From NCBI GenBank assembly GCA_029820045.1, contig JALGVE010000010.1, positions 1-58,849 on the forward strand: a stretch of DNA of 58,849 bases, given 5' to 3'. The stretch is from Candidatus Zipacnadia bacterium (GTDB lineage: Bacteria; Armatimonadota; Zipacnadia; Zipacnadales; UBA5352). The notes beneath the pieces are model-generated. The model did not search any database. It saw only the letters and a list, made by a program, of their open reading frames with translations, and was not told the DNA's origin. The first letter of the stretch is position 1, and each line of letters starts with the position of its first letter. Both the position numbers and the translations under genes were made by a program. Shown in pieces: positions 37,126 through 46,530 of the stretch.

Positions 37126-38513
37126 CGGGCGGCCTGCTTGGGGTCGCCGATGTGAAGCGTGTCATAGGCCTGCTGGCTGCTCTCGAATGCAGGGCCGACC
37201 TCGGGGTGGCCGTGCCAGGCCGTCTGCGTCAGCATCGGGTTAGTGATGCCCTCCTCCTCTTCGCGCCGCGCAATGAAGGCTTCCATCCGCCCTCTGAGCA
37301 GATCAACCACCTCGGGCAGCTCGTCGGCCAAGTTGTTGTTCTCGTCCGGGTCCTCGACCAGGTTGTAGAGCTCGACCGGGGGCTTGAAGTGGAAGTCCGG
37401 CTCCAGCGCTACGATGAGCTTCCATTCCGGCGTGCGCCAGCCGTGCTTGCGCATCCAGGTGCATTCCGTGATGTAGAACTCGGGCCCGAAGCTCGCCTCT
37501 TCGCCGCGCACGAGTTGCATGAGCGAGCGCCCGTCGAACTTCCGCCTCGTCCTGGTCCCGATAAGCTCGAGCAGCGTCGGCACCAGGTCCTTATGCTGCG
37601 TGTAACCCTTGATGCGCAGGCCGGCGGGGACCTTCTTGGGGTAGCGGATAATGAGCGGCACGCGCAGCGTCACGTCGTAGATACCGTGATGGTCAAACCA
37701 GCATTCGTGATCGTAGAGCGTCTCCCCGTGGTCGGCGTTGACGACCACGATGGTGTCATCGAGGATGTCCATGTACTCCAGGGCGGTGAAGATAGTCTTG
37801 ATGCAGGCATCCATGTACGCGACAGCGCCGTCGTACTGCGCGATGATATAATCCTTGTCCGTGACACCCGGCGGCATCCAACTCGCGAAGTAGTCGCGGA
37901 AGGGCTTGAACGCGAAGACCGGCTCCATGGACTTGTTCTTCGGATCGCACTCGTCCCCGTGATAGAACATGCGCTCATAAGGCTCCGGTGGCAGGTACGG
38001 CGAATGTGGGTCCATGTGGCGCAGCAGCATGAAGAATGGCTTCTCAGACGCCGCCAGCCGTTCCAGCTCGGGGATCGCCACCTTGTTCAGATTCTGGGCC
38101 TTCGGGCTGCGCCCGTCCTTTCCTGCGCCCCAACCTTCGTAGTTAAGATAGTTGTTGAACCCGCGCGAGGCCGGGTTGCCCGTGAAGCCGACGCAACTCG
38201 TCTCGTACCCTATCCCGCGCAGGATCTCGGGGAGCGTCTTGATCTTGTCAGTCAGCGGCCCCTGATGGCGCAGGGCCACGCACTCCGTACCAAAGCAGTC
38301 GCGCCCGGTCAGCATCGAGGCGTACCCCGAAGTGGTGGGAACGTGCGGGCAGAAGTTGTTCTCGAAAAGGGTGCCGCCCTCGGCGAAGCGGTCAATATGC
38401 GGCGTCGTGTGACGGTGATAGCCGTAGCAGCTCATGTGGGTGGCCAGGAGCGAATCGATGGCTATCATGAGCAGGTTCGGTCTGTCCTTCTTCGCGGTTG
38501 CACGCTTGGGCAT
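37104..38513 (-). CDS. Sulfatase/alkaline phosphatase-superfamily hydrolase with noncanonical nucleophile motif
   Basis: RPNLLMIAIDSLLATHMSCYGYHRHTTPHIDRFAEGG; HVPTTSGYASMLTGRDC; VVVNADHGETL. Confidence 0.8.
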   Translation of the reverse strand: MPKRATAKKDRPNLLMIAIDSLLATHMSCYGYHRHTTPHIDRFAEGGTLFENNFCPHVPTTSGYASMLTGRDCFGTECVALRHQGPLTDKIKTLPEILRGIGYETSCVGFTGNPASRGFNNYLNYEGWGAGKDGRSPKAQNLNKVAIPELERLAASEKPFFMLLRHMDPHSPYLPPEPYERMFYHGDECDPKNKSMEPVFAFKPFRDYFASWMPPGVTDKDYIIAQYDGAVAYMDACIKTIFTALEYMDILDDTIVVVNADHGETLYDHECWFDHHGIYDVTLRVPLIIRYPKKVPAGLRIKGYTQHKDLVPTLLELIGTRTRRKFDGRSLMQLVRGEEASFGPEFYITECTWMRKHGWRTPEWKLIVALEPDFHFKPPVELYNLVEDPDENNNLADELPEVVDLLRGRMEAFIARREEEEGITNPMLTQTAWHGHPEVGPAFESSQQAYDTLHIGDPKQAARLQAKSH

Positions 38514-38573
38514 GGTAAGACCCCCTCACTGCTCAGATGGGTACGTGCCCGGGTCGGAGTCGGTCCACGGAGG

Positions 38574-39635
38574 TCACACTGCGGCGATGGCTTCGTCGTC
38601 GAGACTAACGCGCCTCCCCTCGCGGGCCGAGACGTAGCAGGCCAGCACCATCCGCAGTGCCATGCGCCCCTCCTCGGCCGTCGCGATCGGTGGCCGCCGC
38701 CCCTGGAGGAACTCTGTCAGCGGCCCCGCCAGCCCGGCGATGCGTTCGCCATGGCCGGCCGGGGTCGGGATCTCGCTGCAGGTCCACTCGCGGCTCTGCG
38801 CCAGGTACCACTTCAGACCGCACGCGCCCTCCGGGCGCGGCACATTGCAGCTCGGCGCGTCCCCGTAGTTGTGAATGATGGAGCCGCGTTCGGCGACGAT
38901 CTCCGTCGTGTTCTCACCCGCGAGATTCGTGAACGAGCAGCACACTTCGGCCAACGGCCCACCCGGGTACCGGAACACGGCGATGCCGTTGTCCATCGGC
39001 ATCCTCGGGTTGTAGAGGGACTCCATCTCCGCGGTGACGGTCTCAGGCTCACCCAGCAGCCAGAGAATGAAGTCAATCGCATGGGCGGCGTCGTCCGCCC
39101 AGATGTCGCGGTTGAGGGAGGGGTCAACATGCCACGAGTCCGCAAAGGCACTGTTTAGCCCCAACCCCAACCCGTGCCGGCGGCGCACCATGAAAACCTG
39201 CCCCAACTCTCCGCTGTCCAGCAGCTCCTTCATCTTCAGGTTCTGCGGGTCCGCACGCATCTGCCACGCCATGGTGAAGGGCACACCGTGGCGCTCCACG
39301 GCGGCCACGATGCGGTCGGCCTCCGACATGGTGAGGGCCATCGGCTTCTGCAACACGATGGCCTTCCCGGCGGCGGCCGCCTGCTCGACCAGGTCGGCGT
39401 GCATGGAGGTCTCGGCGGCGATGACCACCGCGCTTATCTCCTCGCGCCTGAGAAGGGCCTCCAGCTCTTCGTCGCCCTGGATCCCGTGCTCCGAAGTAGC
39501 CTGGCTCAGACGCTCCACGTCATGGTCCCAGCCTGCGACCACCTCGACCCCCATCGAGGGGTCCGCGCGCCACTGATTGCAGTAGGAGTTCACATGGCCG
39601 TGTGCGAAGCCGACGATGCCGATGCCGAGGGGCAT
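38574..39635 (-). CDS. Gfo/Idh/MocA-family oxidoreductase
   Basis: GIGIVGFAHGHVNSYCNQW; LQKPMALTMSEADRIV. Confidence 0.85.
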   Translation of the reverse strand: MPLGIGIVGFAHGHVNSYCNQWRADPSMGVEVVAGWDHDVERLSQATSEHGIQGDEELEALLRREEISAVVIAAETSMHADLVEQAAAAGKAIVLQKPMALTMSEADRIVAAVERHGVPFTMAWQMRADPQNLKMKELLDSGELGQVFMVRRRHGLGLGLNSAFADSWHVDPSLNRDIWADDAAHAIDFILWLLGEPETVTAEMESLYNPRMPMDNGIAVFRYPGGPLAEVCCSFTNLAGENTTEIVAERGSIIHNYGDAPSCNVPRPEGACGLKWYLAQSREWTCSEIPTPAGHGERIAGLAGPLTEFLQGRRPPIATAEEGRMALRMVLACYVSAREGRRVSLDDEAIAAV

Positions 39636-39678
39636 TCCTGGCTCCCTTCTCTTGGGCGGCCAGCGTCACTGCTGCGCC

Positions 39679-40482
39679 CTATCTCCCGCCGCAGGCCTTG
39701 AAACAGGCGTTCAGATAGCCGTAGCTCTCCGCCGCGATGATTGCCTGACGGTTCAGCTCATAGTCCTTCGCACCGATGATCTCGAGGTCCACGGGGCCAT
39801 CGTATCCCGCGTCCACGAGAACCTGGCAGTAGCCCATGAGATCAATCTCCCCGCGTCCACAGGCCTGCAGCTCCGGAGGGCCCGGACTCGGCCCCGGCCC
39901 GACGCAGTCGCGAATGTGCACATGCCTGACGCGGGATATGACCTGCTTCAGCGCCTCTTTGGGGACCTCGCCGGCGCGGTGAATATGGCTCGGGTCCATG
40001 TCTATCCCGAAGGCGGGCGAGGACACGCCCTCCATGACCTGGAGAGTTGTCGGGGTACTGTGCACCGCTCTCCCCACGTGCGCCTTCATGCACAGAGTTA
40101 CGCCGAACTCCTCGGCCTTCGCGGCCATCGCGTTCAGGTGGTCAACAAGTCGGGCCATGTCGTCAGCGTTGTCCTGATCGTAGCCTTGGGGCCCGATGTT
40201 CACAACGGGAATGCCGATCTCGGCGCCCGCCTCAAAGGCTGGCAGCAACCTGTCCTCGACACTCGCCCCCACCTCCATGGCGTTGAGCGGCAGTTCCAGC
40301 TCCTCGACCAGGGCTTTGATCTCGGAAGCGTGATTCTTCCAGTCGTCCAGCGGCAGGTGGTTAGCCATGCCCGCAAGGGCCGATATCTCGGCCGCGTCAT
40401 ACCCGGCCCACTTAATGTGCTCCATGGCGGTGCGCACATCGCGCTCGCCGAACAACACGGTATTCGCGCCCAGCTTGATCAT
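39679..40482 (-). CDS. Xylose isomerase-like TIM-barrel protein
   Basis: MIKLGANTVLFGERDVRTAMEHIKWAGYDAAEISAL; GIDMDPSHIHRAG; HVHIRDCVGPG; PVDLEII. Confidence 0.8.
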   Translation of the reverse strand: MIKLGANTVLFGERDVRTAMEHIKWAGYDAAEISALAGMANHLPLDDWKNHASEIKALVEELELPLNAMEVGASVEDRLLPAFEAGAEIGIPVVNIGPQGYDQDNADDMARLVDHLNAMAAKAEEFGVTLCMKAHVGRAVHSTPTTLQVMEGVSSPAFGIDMDPSHIHRAGEVPKEALKQVISRVRHVHIRDCVGPGPSPGPPELQACGRGEIDLMGYCQVLVDAGYDGPVDLEIIGAKDYELNRQAIIAAESYGYLNACFKACGGR

Positions 40483-40504
40483 GTAAGGCACTCCTTGTCC
40501 TCCG

Positions 40505-40575
40505 ACCACCGACTTCCAACTGACGACTTTGCCGGTTGCCGTTGGTCCGCGCTCGGTTGTCCGTTGTCCGAATCG
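40505..40575 (-). repeat. Degenerate heptad repeat tract
   Basis: Minus strand: gtcgtca gttggaa gtcggtg gtcggag preceded by acaacgg acaaccg units, just 5' of the 40482 start codon. Confidence 0.5.
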
Positions 40576-40582
40576 GGGCCTA

Positions 40583-41578
40583 CTACGCCTCGGGGACCTC
40601 GATCACCTTGTTCGTCTCCCACGATTTGATGCACGCCTCGATGACCAGTTGGACCTTGAGGGCGTCCTCGGCCTTCGCGTCAACTTTCTCGGGTGGCGTT
40701 CCCTTCCGCAGGTCGTCCACCCAAGCTCCGATGCGCGAGGCGAAGGTGTCAGGGAAGGCGTTCATACCTCCCAGGTGCTCATAGCATTCCACCTGGTTCG
40801 AGTTGCGCGGATAGAACGACAGCTTCTCGCACGCCTCGTTGATGACCACGCGGCCCTTGGAGCCGACGAGTTCCAGCGTCTCCAGGCCGTAGCTGCCGCC
40901 GGCGTCGTAGCTCCCGGTCAGGTGCCCGATGACGCCATTCTTGAAGAGCAGGTTAGCCTGGAGGTTGGACCAGATGGTGCGTCCCTCTCCCTTCTTGAAG
41001 AAGGCCTGCACCTTGTCGTAGTCCCCCGCGAAGTAGCGCATAACGTCGAGCGAGTGCGGGTGCAGCGCACGGATGTGGAAGTGCGGGCTGCTCTCGACCG
41101 GATTGTTGATCCACATCGTCATGTTGACGATGTTGAGTTCGCCCAGGCGCCCCTTGTCCAGCCATTGCTTCGCCCGGACGGCGCTGGGCGTGAAGCGATG
41201 GTTCAGGTTTATCGCGTAGGGGATGTTCTTTTTCTTACCCAGGGCTACCATCTTGCGCGCCTCGGGGATCTTGTTTGAGATCGGCTTTTCGCCCAGCGTA
41301 GGAATGCCGGCCTCGAGCAGCTCCATGGTCGGCTTGTAGTGGTCGCCGCCGTTCTCCTCGCCCTTGGTGCACATACTGGCGGCGTCAATCGCGATGCCGC
41401 TCGCCAGCATCTCCTTGATGCTGTAGAAGGGCGTGGCGTCATAGGCTTCGGCGGCTTTGTCGGCCTTTTCCTCGATGATATCACAGACGGCGACGACCCG
41501 CGCGTGCTTGTTCTCCTGGTAGCACTGGGCGTGCCTGTTGCCGATGCCGCCCATCCCGACGACAGCTATCTTGAGCAT
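40583..41578 (-). CDS. Gfo/Idh/MocA-family oxidoreductase (paralog of 35952-36944)
   Basis: MLKIAVVGMGGIGNRHAQCYQEN; shared NHRFTP...AKQW...MRYFAGD. Confidence 0.85.
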   Translation of the reverse strand: MLKIAVVGMGGIGNRHAQCYQENKHARVVAVCDIIEEKADKAAEAYDATPFYSIKEMLASGIAIDAASMCTKGEENGGDHYKPTMELLEAGIPTLGEKPISNKIPEARKMVALGKKKNIPYAINLNHRFTPSAVRAKQWLDKGRLGELNIVNMTMWINNPVESSPHFHIRALHPHSLDVMRYFAGDYDKVQAFFKKGEGRTIWSNLQANLLFKNGVIGHLTGSYDAGGSYGLETLELVGSKGRVVINEACEKLSFYPRNSNQVECYEHLGGMNAFPDTFASRIGAWVDDLRKGTPPEKVDAKAEDALKVQLVIEACIKSWETNKVIEVPEA

Positions 41579-41728
41579 GGTTCACTCTCCGTAGGAGGTC
41601 TAATGTCGCGTACTCCGGCCCGCTGTCCTGACTACGGCACACCTACGTCGCTGCCATTATATCCCCGACGGGGCAGCAGTCAACCGCCGAGGCAAGAAGC
41701 ACGCGCAGCCCTGCCCGCTCAGCGGCGC

Positions 41729-41750
41729 GGGCCGGGCTGAAGCCCGGCCC
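41729..41750. repeat. Hairpin GGGCCGGGCT-GA-AGCCCGGCCC
   Basis: Perfect 10-bp stem. Confidence 0.6.
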
Positions 41751-41768
41751 CTCCATGCGACCGCCCGC

Positions 41769-41792
41769 GTAGGTCGGGCCTTCTAGCCCGAT
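41769..41792. repeat. GTAG-hairpin (REP-like) element
   Basis: GTAGGTCGGGCCTTCTAGCCCGAT. Confidence 0.55.
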
Positions 41793-41819
41793 TCTCAAGG
41801 CGGCACGGCACAGATCCCC

Positions 41820-41890
41820 GACCTCGGGGACTGTCCCCTTCTTCGCGTTGTTTGCGAAAAAGGCGGACTGTCCCCCTCTCGCCCGAGGTC
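41820..41890. repeat. Imperfect inverted repeat with GGGGACTGTCCCC...GGACTGTCCCCC
   Basis: Outer GACCTCGGG/CCCGAGGTC, adjacent to the 41891 stop codon. Confidence 0.6.
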
Positions 41891-43108
41891 TCACAGCCAG
41901 CCAGCAACTGTCCACATGGCGCTGGCGCGGGTGTACTTGACCTTCAGTTGGGCGTCAATGTCCTCAAGCGGGTCGCATCCGTAACGCCGCTCGAACTCCT
42001 CATGCAGCCGCTTCTCGACACTTGTGACCTCGCGCAAAGGCAGATCAATCCACTCGCTCCCCCGCCAGGCGCTCTCCTTGAGGGCAATGCAAAGCTCCAT
42101 GTCCCGGCGGGCGTTCTCCCCGCCGTAACGGGGGTCGCAATTCTCGACCACCGCCCGGTACATGCTCTCCAGGATCGCCGCCTTCGCGATGTTGTCCATC
42201 TCGGAGATGCCGTAGCGCACGTAAGGGTTCTCCCACACCACCGGCGGATCGGTGTTGACACGCACCGCCTCGAGGACCTGACCGTCGTCCGTGTCCTTGT
42301 GGACCTGCTCGATCGGGTAGTGGTCCTCGGATCCCGAGCCGTGGTGGTGGCCCTCCACGTAGAGGTAAAGGTCGTCCCCCGAGAGATACCCGTGGGTGCC
42401 AACGATGTCCCAGTTGCGCTCCCAGACAGGCTTCTTCGGGGGCATCTCGAAGAGGCAGTTGACGCCGCTGGGGAACTCAAGCACCCCGCCATCCCACTGC
42501 ACGCTGGTCATCATTCCCCCGCCGTAGGCGGGCAGGGGCATCACCGGGACCTCGCCGCCGTAGCCCAGCACGCGCGTCGCCTCCTCGGCCAGGATCATCC
42601 TGATGCCGTTGAAGCCGTGGTAGCTGCCGCAGGGGTACTTGAGGCGCGCGTGCGTCGGCTCGCCGATAAGGCCGGCTTGCACGATCTTCTGCTTGAGCTG
42701 TTCCTGGGGCCAGAGCCAGACGTTCTCGGCAATCTCCAGCTTGACATCGTTGTCACGGCAGGCGGAGATGATACGGTCGGCCAGAGGGAGAGTGATGGCT
42801 ATTGGTATCTCACTGATAACGTTACATCCAAGCTCGGCGGCCCGCACACAGCCCGACACGGCGGCATCGGTAGGCGCCACGCGCAGGGCTACGTCCGGGC
42901 TCTCACTCCTCAGCATCTCCTCGACATCAGTGTAAACGGCTGGGATGTTGTACTCCGCAGCGGCTTGCGCGCCGGCATCCTCATTCGGGTCTGCCACTGC
43001 GCACAACTCATACATGTCCGTCAGCTTCGTGATGACGTCCATGTAGCTGCGCGTGCGTGACCCGCTGTCGGGCCCGGCGCCAATACATGCGATGCGGAGC
43101 TTTCCCAT
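41891..43108 (-). CDS. Gfo/Idh/MocA-family oxidoreductase
   Basis: KLRIACIGAGPDSGSRTRSYMDVI; Rossmann N-terminus and family-like C-terminal half. Confidence 0.8.
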   Translation of the reverse strand: MGKLRIACIGAGPDSGSRTRSYMDVITKLTDMYELCAVADPNEDAGAQAAAEYNIPAVYTDVEEMLRSESPDVALRVAPTDAAVSGCVRAAELGCNVISEIPIAITLPLADRIISACRDNDVKLEIAENVWLWPQEQLKQKIVQAGLIGEPTHARLKYPCGSYHGFNGIRMILAEEATRVLGYGGEVPVMPLPAYGGGMMTSVQWDGGVLEFPSGVNCLFEMPPKKPVWERNWDIVGTHGYLSGDDLYLYVEGHHHGSGSEDHYPIEQVHKDTDDGQVLEAVRVNTDPPVVWENPYVRYGISEMDNIAKAAILESMYRAVVENCDPRYGGENARRDMELCIALKESAWRGSEWIDLPLREVTSVEKRLHEEFERRYGCDPLEDIDAQLKVKYTRASAMWTVAGWL

Positions 43109-43217
43109 CTCACGTTTCCTCCTGTCTGTCTGGATTGCGCTGACCGGATTGCGTGTACGCGTTTACGGCGGACATGAGGCACTTGCCGGCACAAACGGGT
43201 TGCGCTTGCGTCACCGC

Positions 43218-44753
43218 TCACAGGCCGGGCTCCTCGGGGTCGCGCTTGACCGGGTTCCGGCGGCCCGGAGGGACAGTCGCCATCTCATATCCGGGCGGGA
43301 ACATGTCCGAGTAGTCCCTGCCCTCCTGGTAGAGCAGGCCGGCATCCGGATCGTCCGGCACTGTGGGCCGCTCCTCCGGTGGGTAGACTTTCCAGCCCTC
43401 GCCCTCCAGCACTTCCTCGTATCCATCAGAGCGGAACCAGCGGGTCAGGCTCTCCCGCATCTCCGCGACCACGTTTTGATAGGCGACGTTCCCCGCCAGG
43501 CTGCGCTCCTCCGGCTCGGCACCGTGCCGCTGGAAGAGATACTCCCTGTCGTCGGAGGCCGAGTAGACGTACTTGAAGTCGTCATTGATGAGCGCGTACA
43601 GCCCGCTCTCGCGCTGGCTGTACTGGCAGAGGACGCCGGGCCGGTCGGCGTTGCCATCGCGGACCTCGGCGAGGTCTATGCCCTCATGCTGGTCAATGCG
43701 GTCAAGGCCGACCGTCGCCAGGATGGTAGGCGTGAGGTCCACCAGGCTGCAGACCTTGTCGCAGCGCTCGCCGGCGGGGAAGCGCTGCGGGTAGCGGATG
43801 ATGACCGGCACGCGCGCCGCAGCGTCGAACATTGAGCGTTTGCCGAAGCTGCCGAAGTCGCCGAGCATCTCGCCATGGTCGGAGACCCAGATGATGATGG
43901 TGTTGTCCATCTCACCGGTCTCGCGCAGGCGCTGGAGGATGCGCCCGGCGTTGTAGTCCACGAAGGAGATGCAGGCATAGTAAGCGGCGCGCATGGTGCG
44001 CAGGAAGTTCAGGTCCCAGCCCTGGTCGCGGTACTTGTAGCGGTTCTGCCGCCGGTTCCAGTAAGTTAGCAGGCTCTCGTACCCCGTCGGCAGATGCGGC
44101 AGGGGCATGTCAACCGGCTTGTAGAGCCGGTGCCAAGGGCTTGGTGACTCGAAGGGTGGATGCGGCTTGATGAAGCTGCTCCACAGGAAGAAGGGCCGGT
44201 CGCGGTCGCGGCTCTCCAGGAACTCCAGCGAGCGGTCGGCGACCCAGGTGCTGTTGTGCAAGCGCGCGGGAAGCTGTGAGGGCTGGGGGATGTAGTAGTA
44301 CTCGCTGCGCACGCCCATCAGCGCGGAGACGTGGTCATAGCCGCTATCGTGCACGAAACGGCAGTAGTCGTCGTCCTCCCGCCAGCCGCCCTCCTCGGAG
44401 TAATCGCGGCTTTCGTAGCCCCACATCTTGTGGCTGTCGGGCGAGAAGTGCATCTTGCCGACGCCGTGGGTCTGATAGCCGCCCTCGTGCAGTATCTCCA
44501 TCAGGGAGGTGCGCTCCTGGGGCATGGGGCAGTTGGTGGTGCAGCCGGTCTGATGAGCCCACTGGCTGAGGATCAGGCTGCAGCGCGAGGCGATGCAGAC
44601 GGGCGAGGCATCGTAGGCCGAGGTGAAGCTGATCCCCTCCTGCACGAGGCTGTCGAGCGTGGGGGTCTGAATGTGACTGTTGCCGAGCGCGCGGATGGTG
44701 TCAAAGCGTTGTTGGTCGGTGAGAAAGAGCAATACGTTCGGTTGGTCGGCCAT
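43218..44753 (-). CDS. Sulfatase (Cys-type formylglycine motif)
   Basis: QPNVLLFLTDQQRFDTI; SPVCIASRCSLILSQ (C-X-A-S-R); WVSDHGEMLGDFG. Confidence 0.9.
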   Translation of the reverse strand: MADQPNVLLFLTDQQRFDTIRALGNSHIQTPTLDSLVQEGISFTSAYDASPVCIASRCSLILSQWAHQTGCTTNCPMPQERTSLMEILHEGGYQTHGVGKMHFSPDSHKMWGYESRDYSEEGGWREDDDYCRFVHDSGYDHVSALMGVRSEYYYIPQPSQLPARLHNSTWVADRSLEFLESRDRDRPFFLWSSFIKPHPPFESPSPWHRLYKPVDMPLPHLPTGYESLLTYWNRRQNRYKYRDQGWDLNFLRTMRAAYYACISFVDYNAGRILQRLRETGEMDNTIIIWVSDHGEMLGDFGSFGKRSMFDAAARVPVIIRYPQRFPAGERCDKVCSLVDLTPTILATVGLDRIDQHEGIDLAEVRDGNADRPGVLCQYSQRESGLYALINDDFKYVYSASDDREYLFQRHGAEPEERSLAGNVAYQNVVAEMRESLTRWFRSDGYEEVLEGEGWKVYPPEERPTVPDDPDAGLLYQEGRDYSDMFPPGYEMATVPPGRRNPVKRDPEEPGL

Positions 44754-44942
44754 GATGCTGGGCCTCTCTCTCCGAGGCTGAAGTGATCGAGCGAGCCACC
44801 GAAACGGGAGGTTCGCCGCAGTTGCTGGCTTTGCCTGCCCTTGTGCGCAGGAGATGGCTCCCCAGGGGCGAACTTGTTGGGGGCAGCGGGCTGGGTGGTG
44901 GTCGAACCTCTTCTGACGAGAACGGCGGCAGTCAAGTCGTTT

Positions 44943-44968
44943 GTAGGGCGGGCTTTCCAGCCCGACTC
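44943..44968. repeat. GTAG-hairpin (REP-like) element
   Basis: GTAG-GGCGGGCT-TTCC-AGCCCGAC. Confidence 0.5.
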
Positions 44969-44981
44969 CGTCGCCGTTTGC

Positions 44982-45037
44982 CGTTGTCGTCAGTCGTTTG
45001 CCGTTAGTCCGTGGTCGGATGTCGGAAGTCGGATGTC
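44982..45037 (+). repeat. Degenerate heptad repeat (8 units, consensus NNNNGTC)
   Basis: cgttgtc gtcagtc gtttgcc gttagtc cgtggtc ggatgtc ggaagtc ggatgtc. Confidence 0.75.
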
Positions 45038-45058
45038 GGAGAAAGCGGAGGTAAGCCG

Positions 45059-46417
45059 ATGAACCTGATAATGATTGTCTGTGACACTCTGAGGAGAGAC
45101 TTCCTGGGATGCTACGGGAATGAGTGGGTGAAGACGCCCTCGCTCGATGCGCTCAGTGCCTCCGGCGTGACCTTCGATCGGTGCTACGTGGGGTCCTTTC
45201 CTACCGTGCCCATGCGCCATGACCTGATGTGCAGCAACTACGTCTTTCACACCACCGGCTGGGCGCCGATCGCGCCGGGGAACACGCCGATTCAGAGCCG
45301 CCTGAGAGCCGAGGGCTATGTCACTGCCTTCATCACCGACCACCAGCAGCTTGCCGTGCCGGGGATGAACTACCACCAGGGCTTCGATGCCGTGCGCTGG
45401 ATGCGCGGGTTCATCCCCGACCCGTACATCACCGAGCCGGTTGAGTATGAGCCGCCCTGCGACCTCGCGAAGCTGCGAGCGCCGGAGAACTGGCTGGACA
45501 AGTTCTATCACAACATGTCCGTGCGCCGCTATGAGGAGGACTGGCCCTCGCCGCAGACCATGTCCGCCGCCATGCGCTGGCTGGAGCGGAACTACAAGCA
45601 TGAGAAGTTCCTGCTGTACATAGACACCTTCGACGTGCATGAGCCGTGGCTGCCGCCGGAGTGGTACACGGAGGCGTACGACCCCGGCTATGAGGGCGAA
45701 GAGGTCATCTACCCGCGCTACGACTTCGCGGGCTATCTGAGCGAGGAGGAGCTGCAACATTCTCGGGCGCTGTATGCGGGCACCATCACCATGATGGACA
45801 AGTGGATCGGGCGGCTGCTTGAGAGGGTGGAGGACTTGGGGATCGCGGATAACACCGCTATCGCCTTCATCAGCGACCACGGCTGGTATCACGGCGAGCA
45901 CGGCTACATCGGCAAGCACACGGTGCTCGACCGGGACAAGGGCTGGCAGTACTATGACGAGGTGGCGCGGATTCCTCTGCTCATCCGCGCCCCGAACCTG
46001 CAACAGGGCGTGCGCAGCAACCTGCTCGTGCAGCCGGTGGACGTGGGGCCGACCCTGATGGAGATCATCGGGCTCGAAGCCCCGCAGGATGTACACGGCA
46101 AGTCGGCGCTGCCGGCGCTCATGGGCAAGGGCGAGGCGCCGCGTGAGATCGCAGTAACCGCGCGAGACCTGCGCAAGGCCCCGGGCTACCGAACCTACAG
46201 TGCCATCCACGACGGCACCTGGACCTTGCAACATGCGGCGGAGGCCGCCGAGCCGGAGCTGTACAACGCTGTGCAGGATCCGAAGCAAGAGCGTGATGTG
46301 ATAGCGGATCACGCGGACGTAGCGACTGACCTGCTCATGAATTACCTGGAATACTTGCGGGAGATCGGGGCGGAGGAGGAGCAGATTGACGGCAGGCGAC
46401 CGCTGCGGCCGAGCTAA
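45059..46417 (+). CDS. Sulfatase/alkaline phosphatase-superfamily hydrolase with Thr at nucleophile position
   Basis: MNLIMIVCDTLRRDFLGCYGNEWVKTPSLDALSASGVTFDRCYVGSFPTVPMRHDLMC; FISDHGWYHGEHGYIGKHT; RBS GGAGGTAA. Confidence 0.85.
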   Translation: MNLIMIVCDTLRRDFLGCYGNEWVKTPSLDALSASGVTFDRCYVGSFPTVPMRHDLMCSNYVFHTTGWAPIAPGNTPIQSRLRAEGYVTAFITDHQQLAVPGMNYHQGFDAVRWMRGFIPDPYITEPVEYEPPCDLAKLRAPENWLDKFYHNMSVRRYEEDWPSPQTMSAAMRWLERNYKHEKFLLYIDTFDVHEPWLPPEWYTEAYDPGYEGEEVIYPRYDFAGYLSEEELQHSRALYAGTITMMDKWIGRLLERVEDLGIADNTAIAFISDHGWYHGEHGYIGKHTVLDRDKGWQYYDEVARIPLLIRAPNLQQGVRSNLLVQPVDVGPTLMEIIGLEAPQDVHGKSALPALMGKGEAPREIAVTARDLRKAPGYRTYSAIHDGTWTLQHAAEAAEPELYNAVQDPKQERDVIADHADVATDLLMNYLEYLREIGAEEEQIDGRRPLRPS

Positions 46418-46530
46418 CGGCAAACGGCATGAGCTAGCACCGCCGAGACGCTGAGGGCGCAGAGAACGGCTATCAAGGGAGCGTTGCTGTGAGGCTACGA
46501 AGAGGGCTGATGGAAGGAGTCGGGACCGAT

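Noticed and set aside
37107-39158. 683 aa + strand ORF
   Set aside because: Antisense across the sulfatase-like and Gfo/Idh/MocA genes; no domain.
44990-46423. 477 aa - strand ORF
   Set aside because: Antisense to the sulfatase-like gene at 45059-46417, which has clear motifs and RBS.
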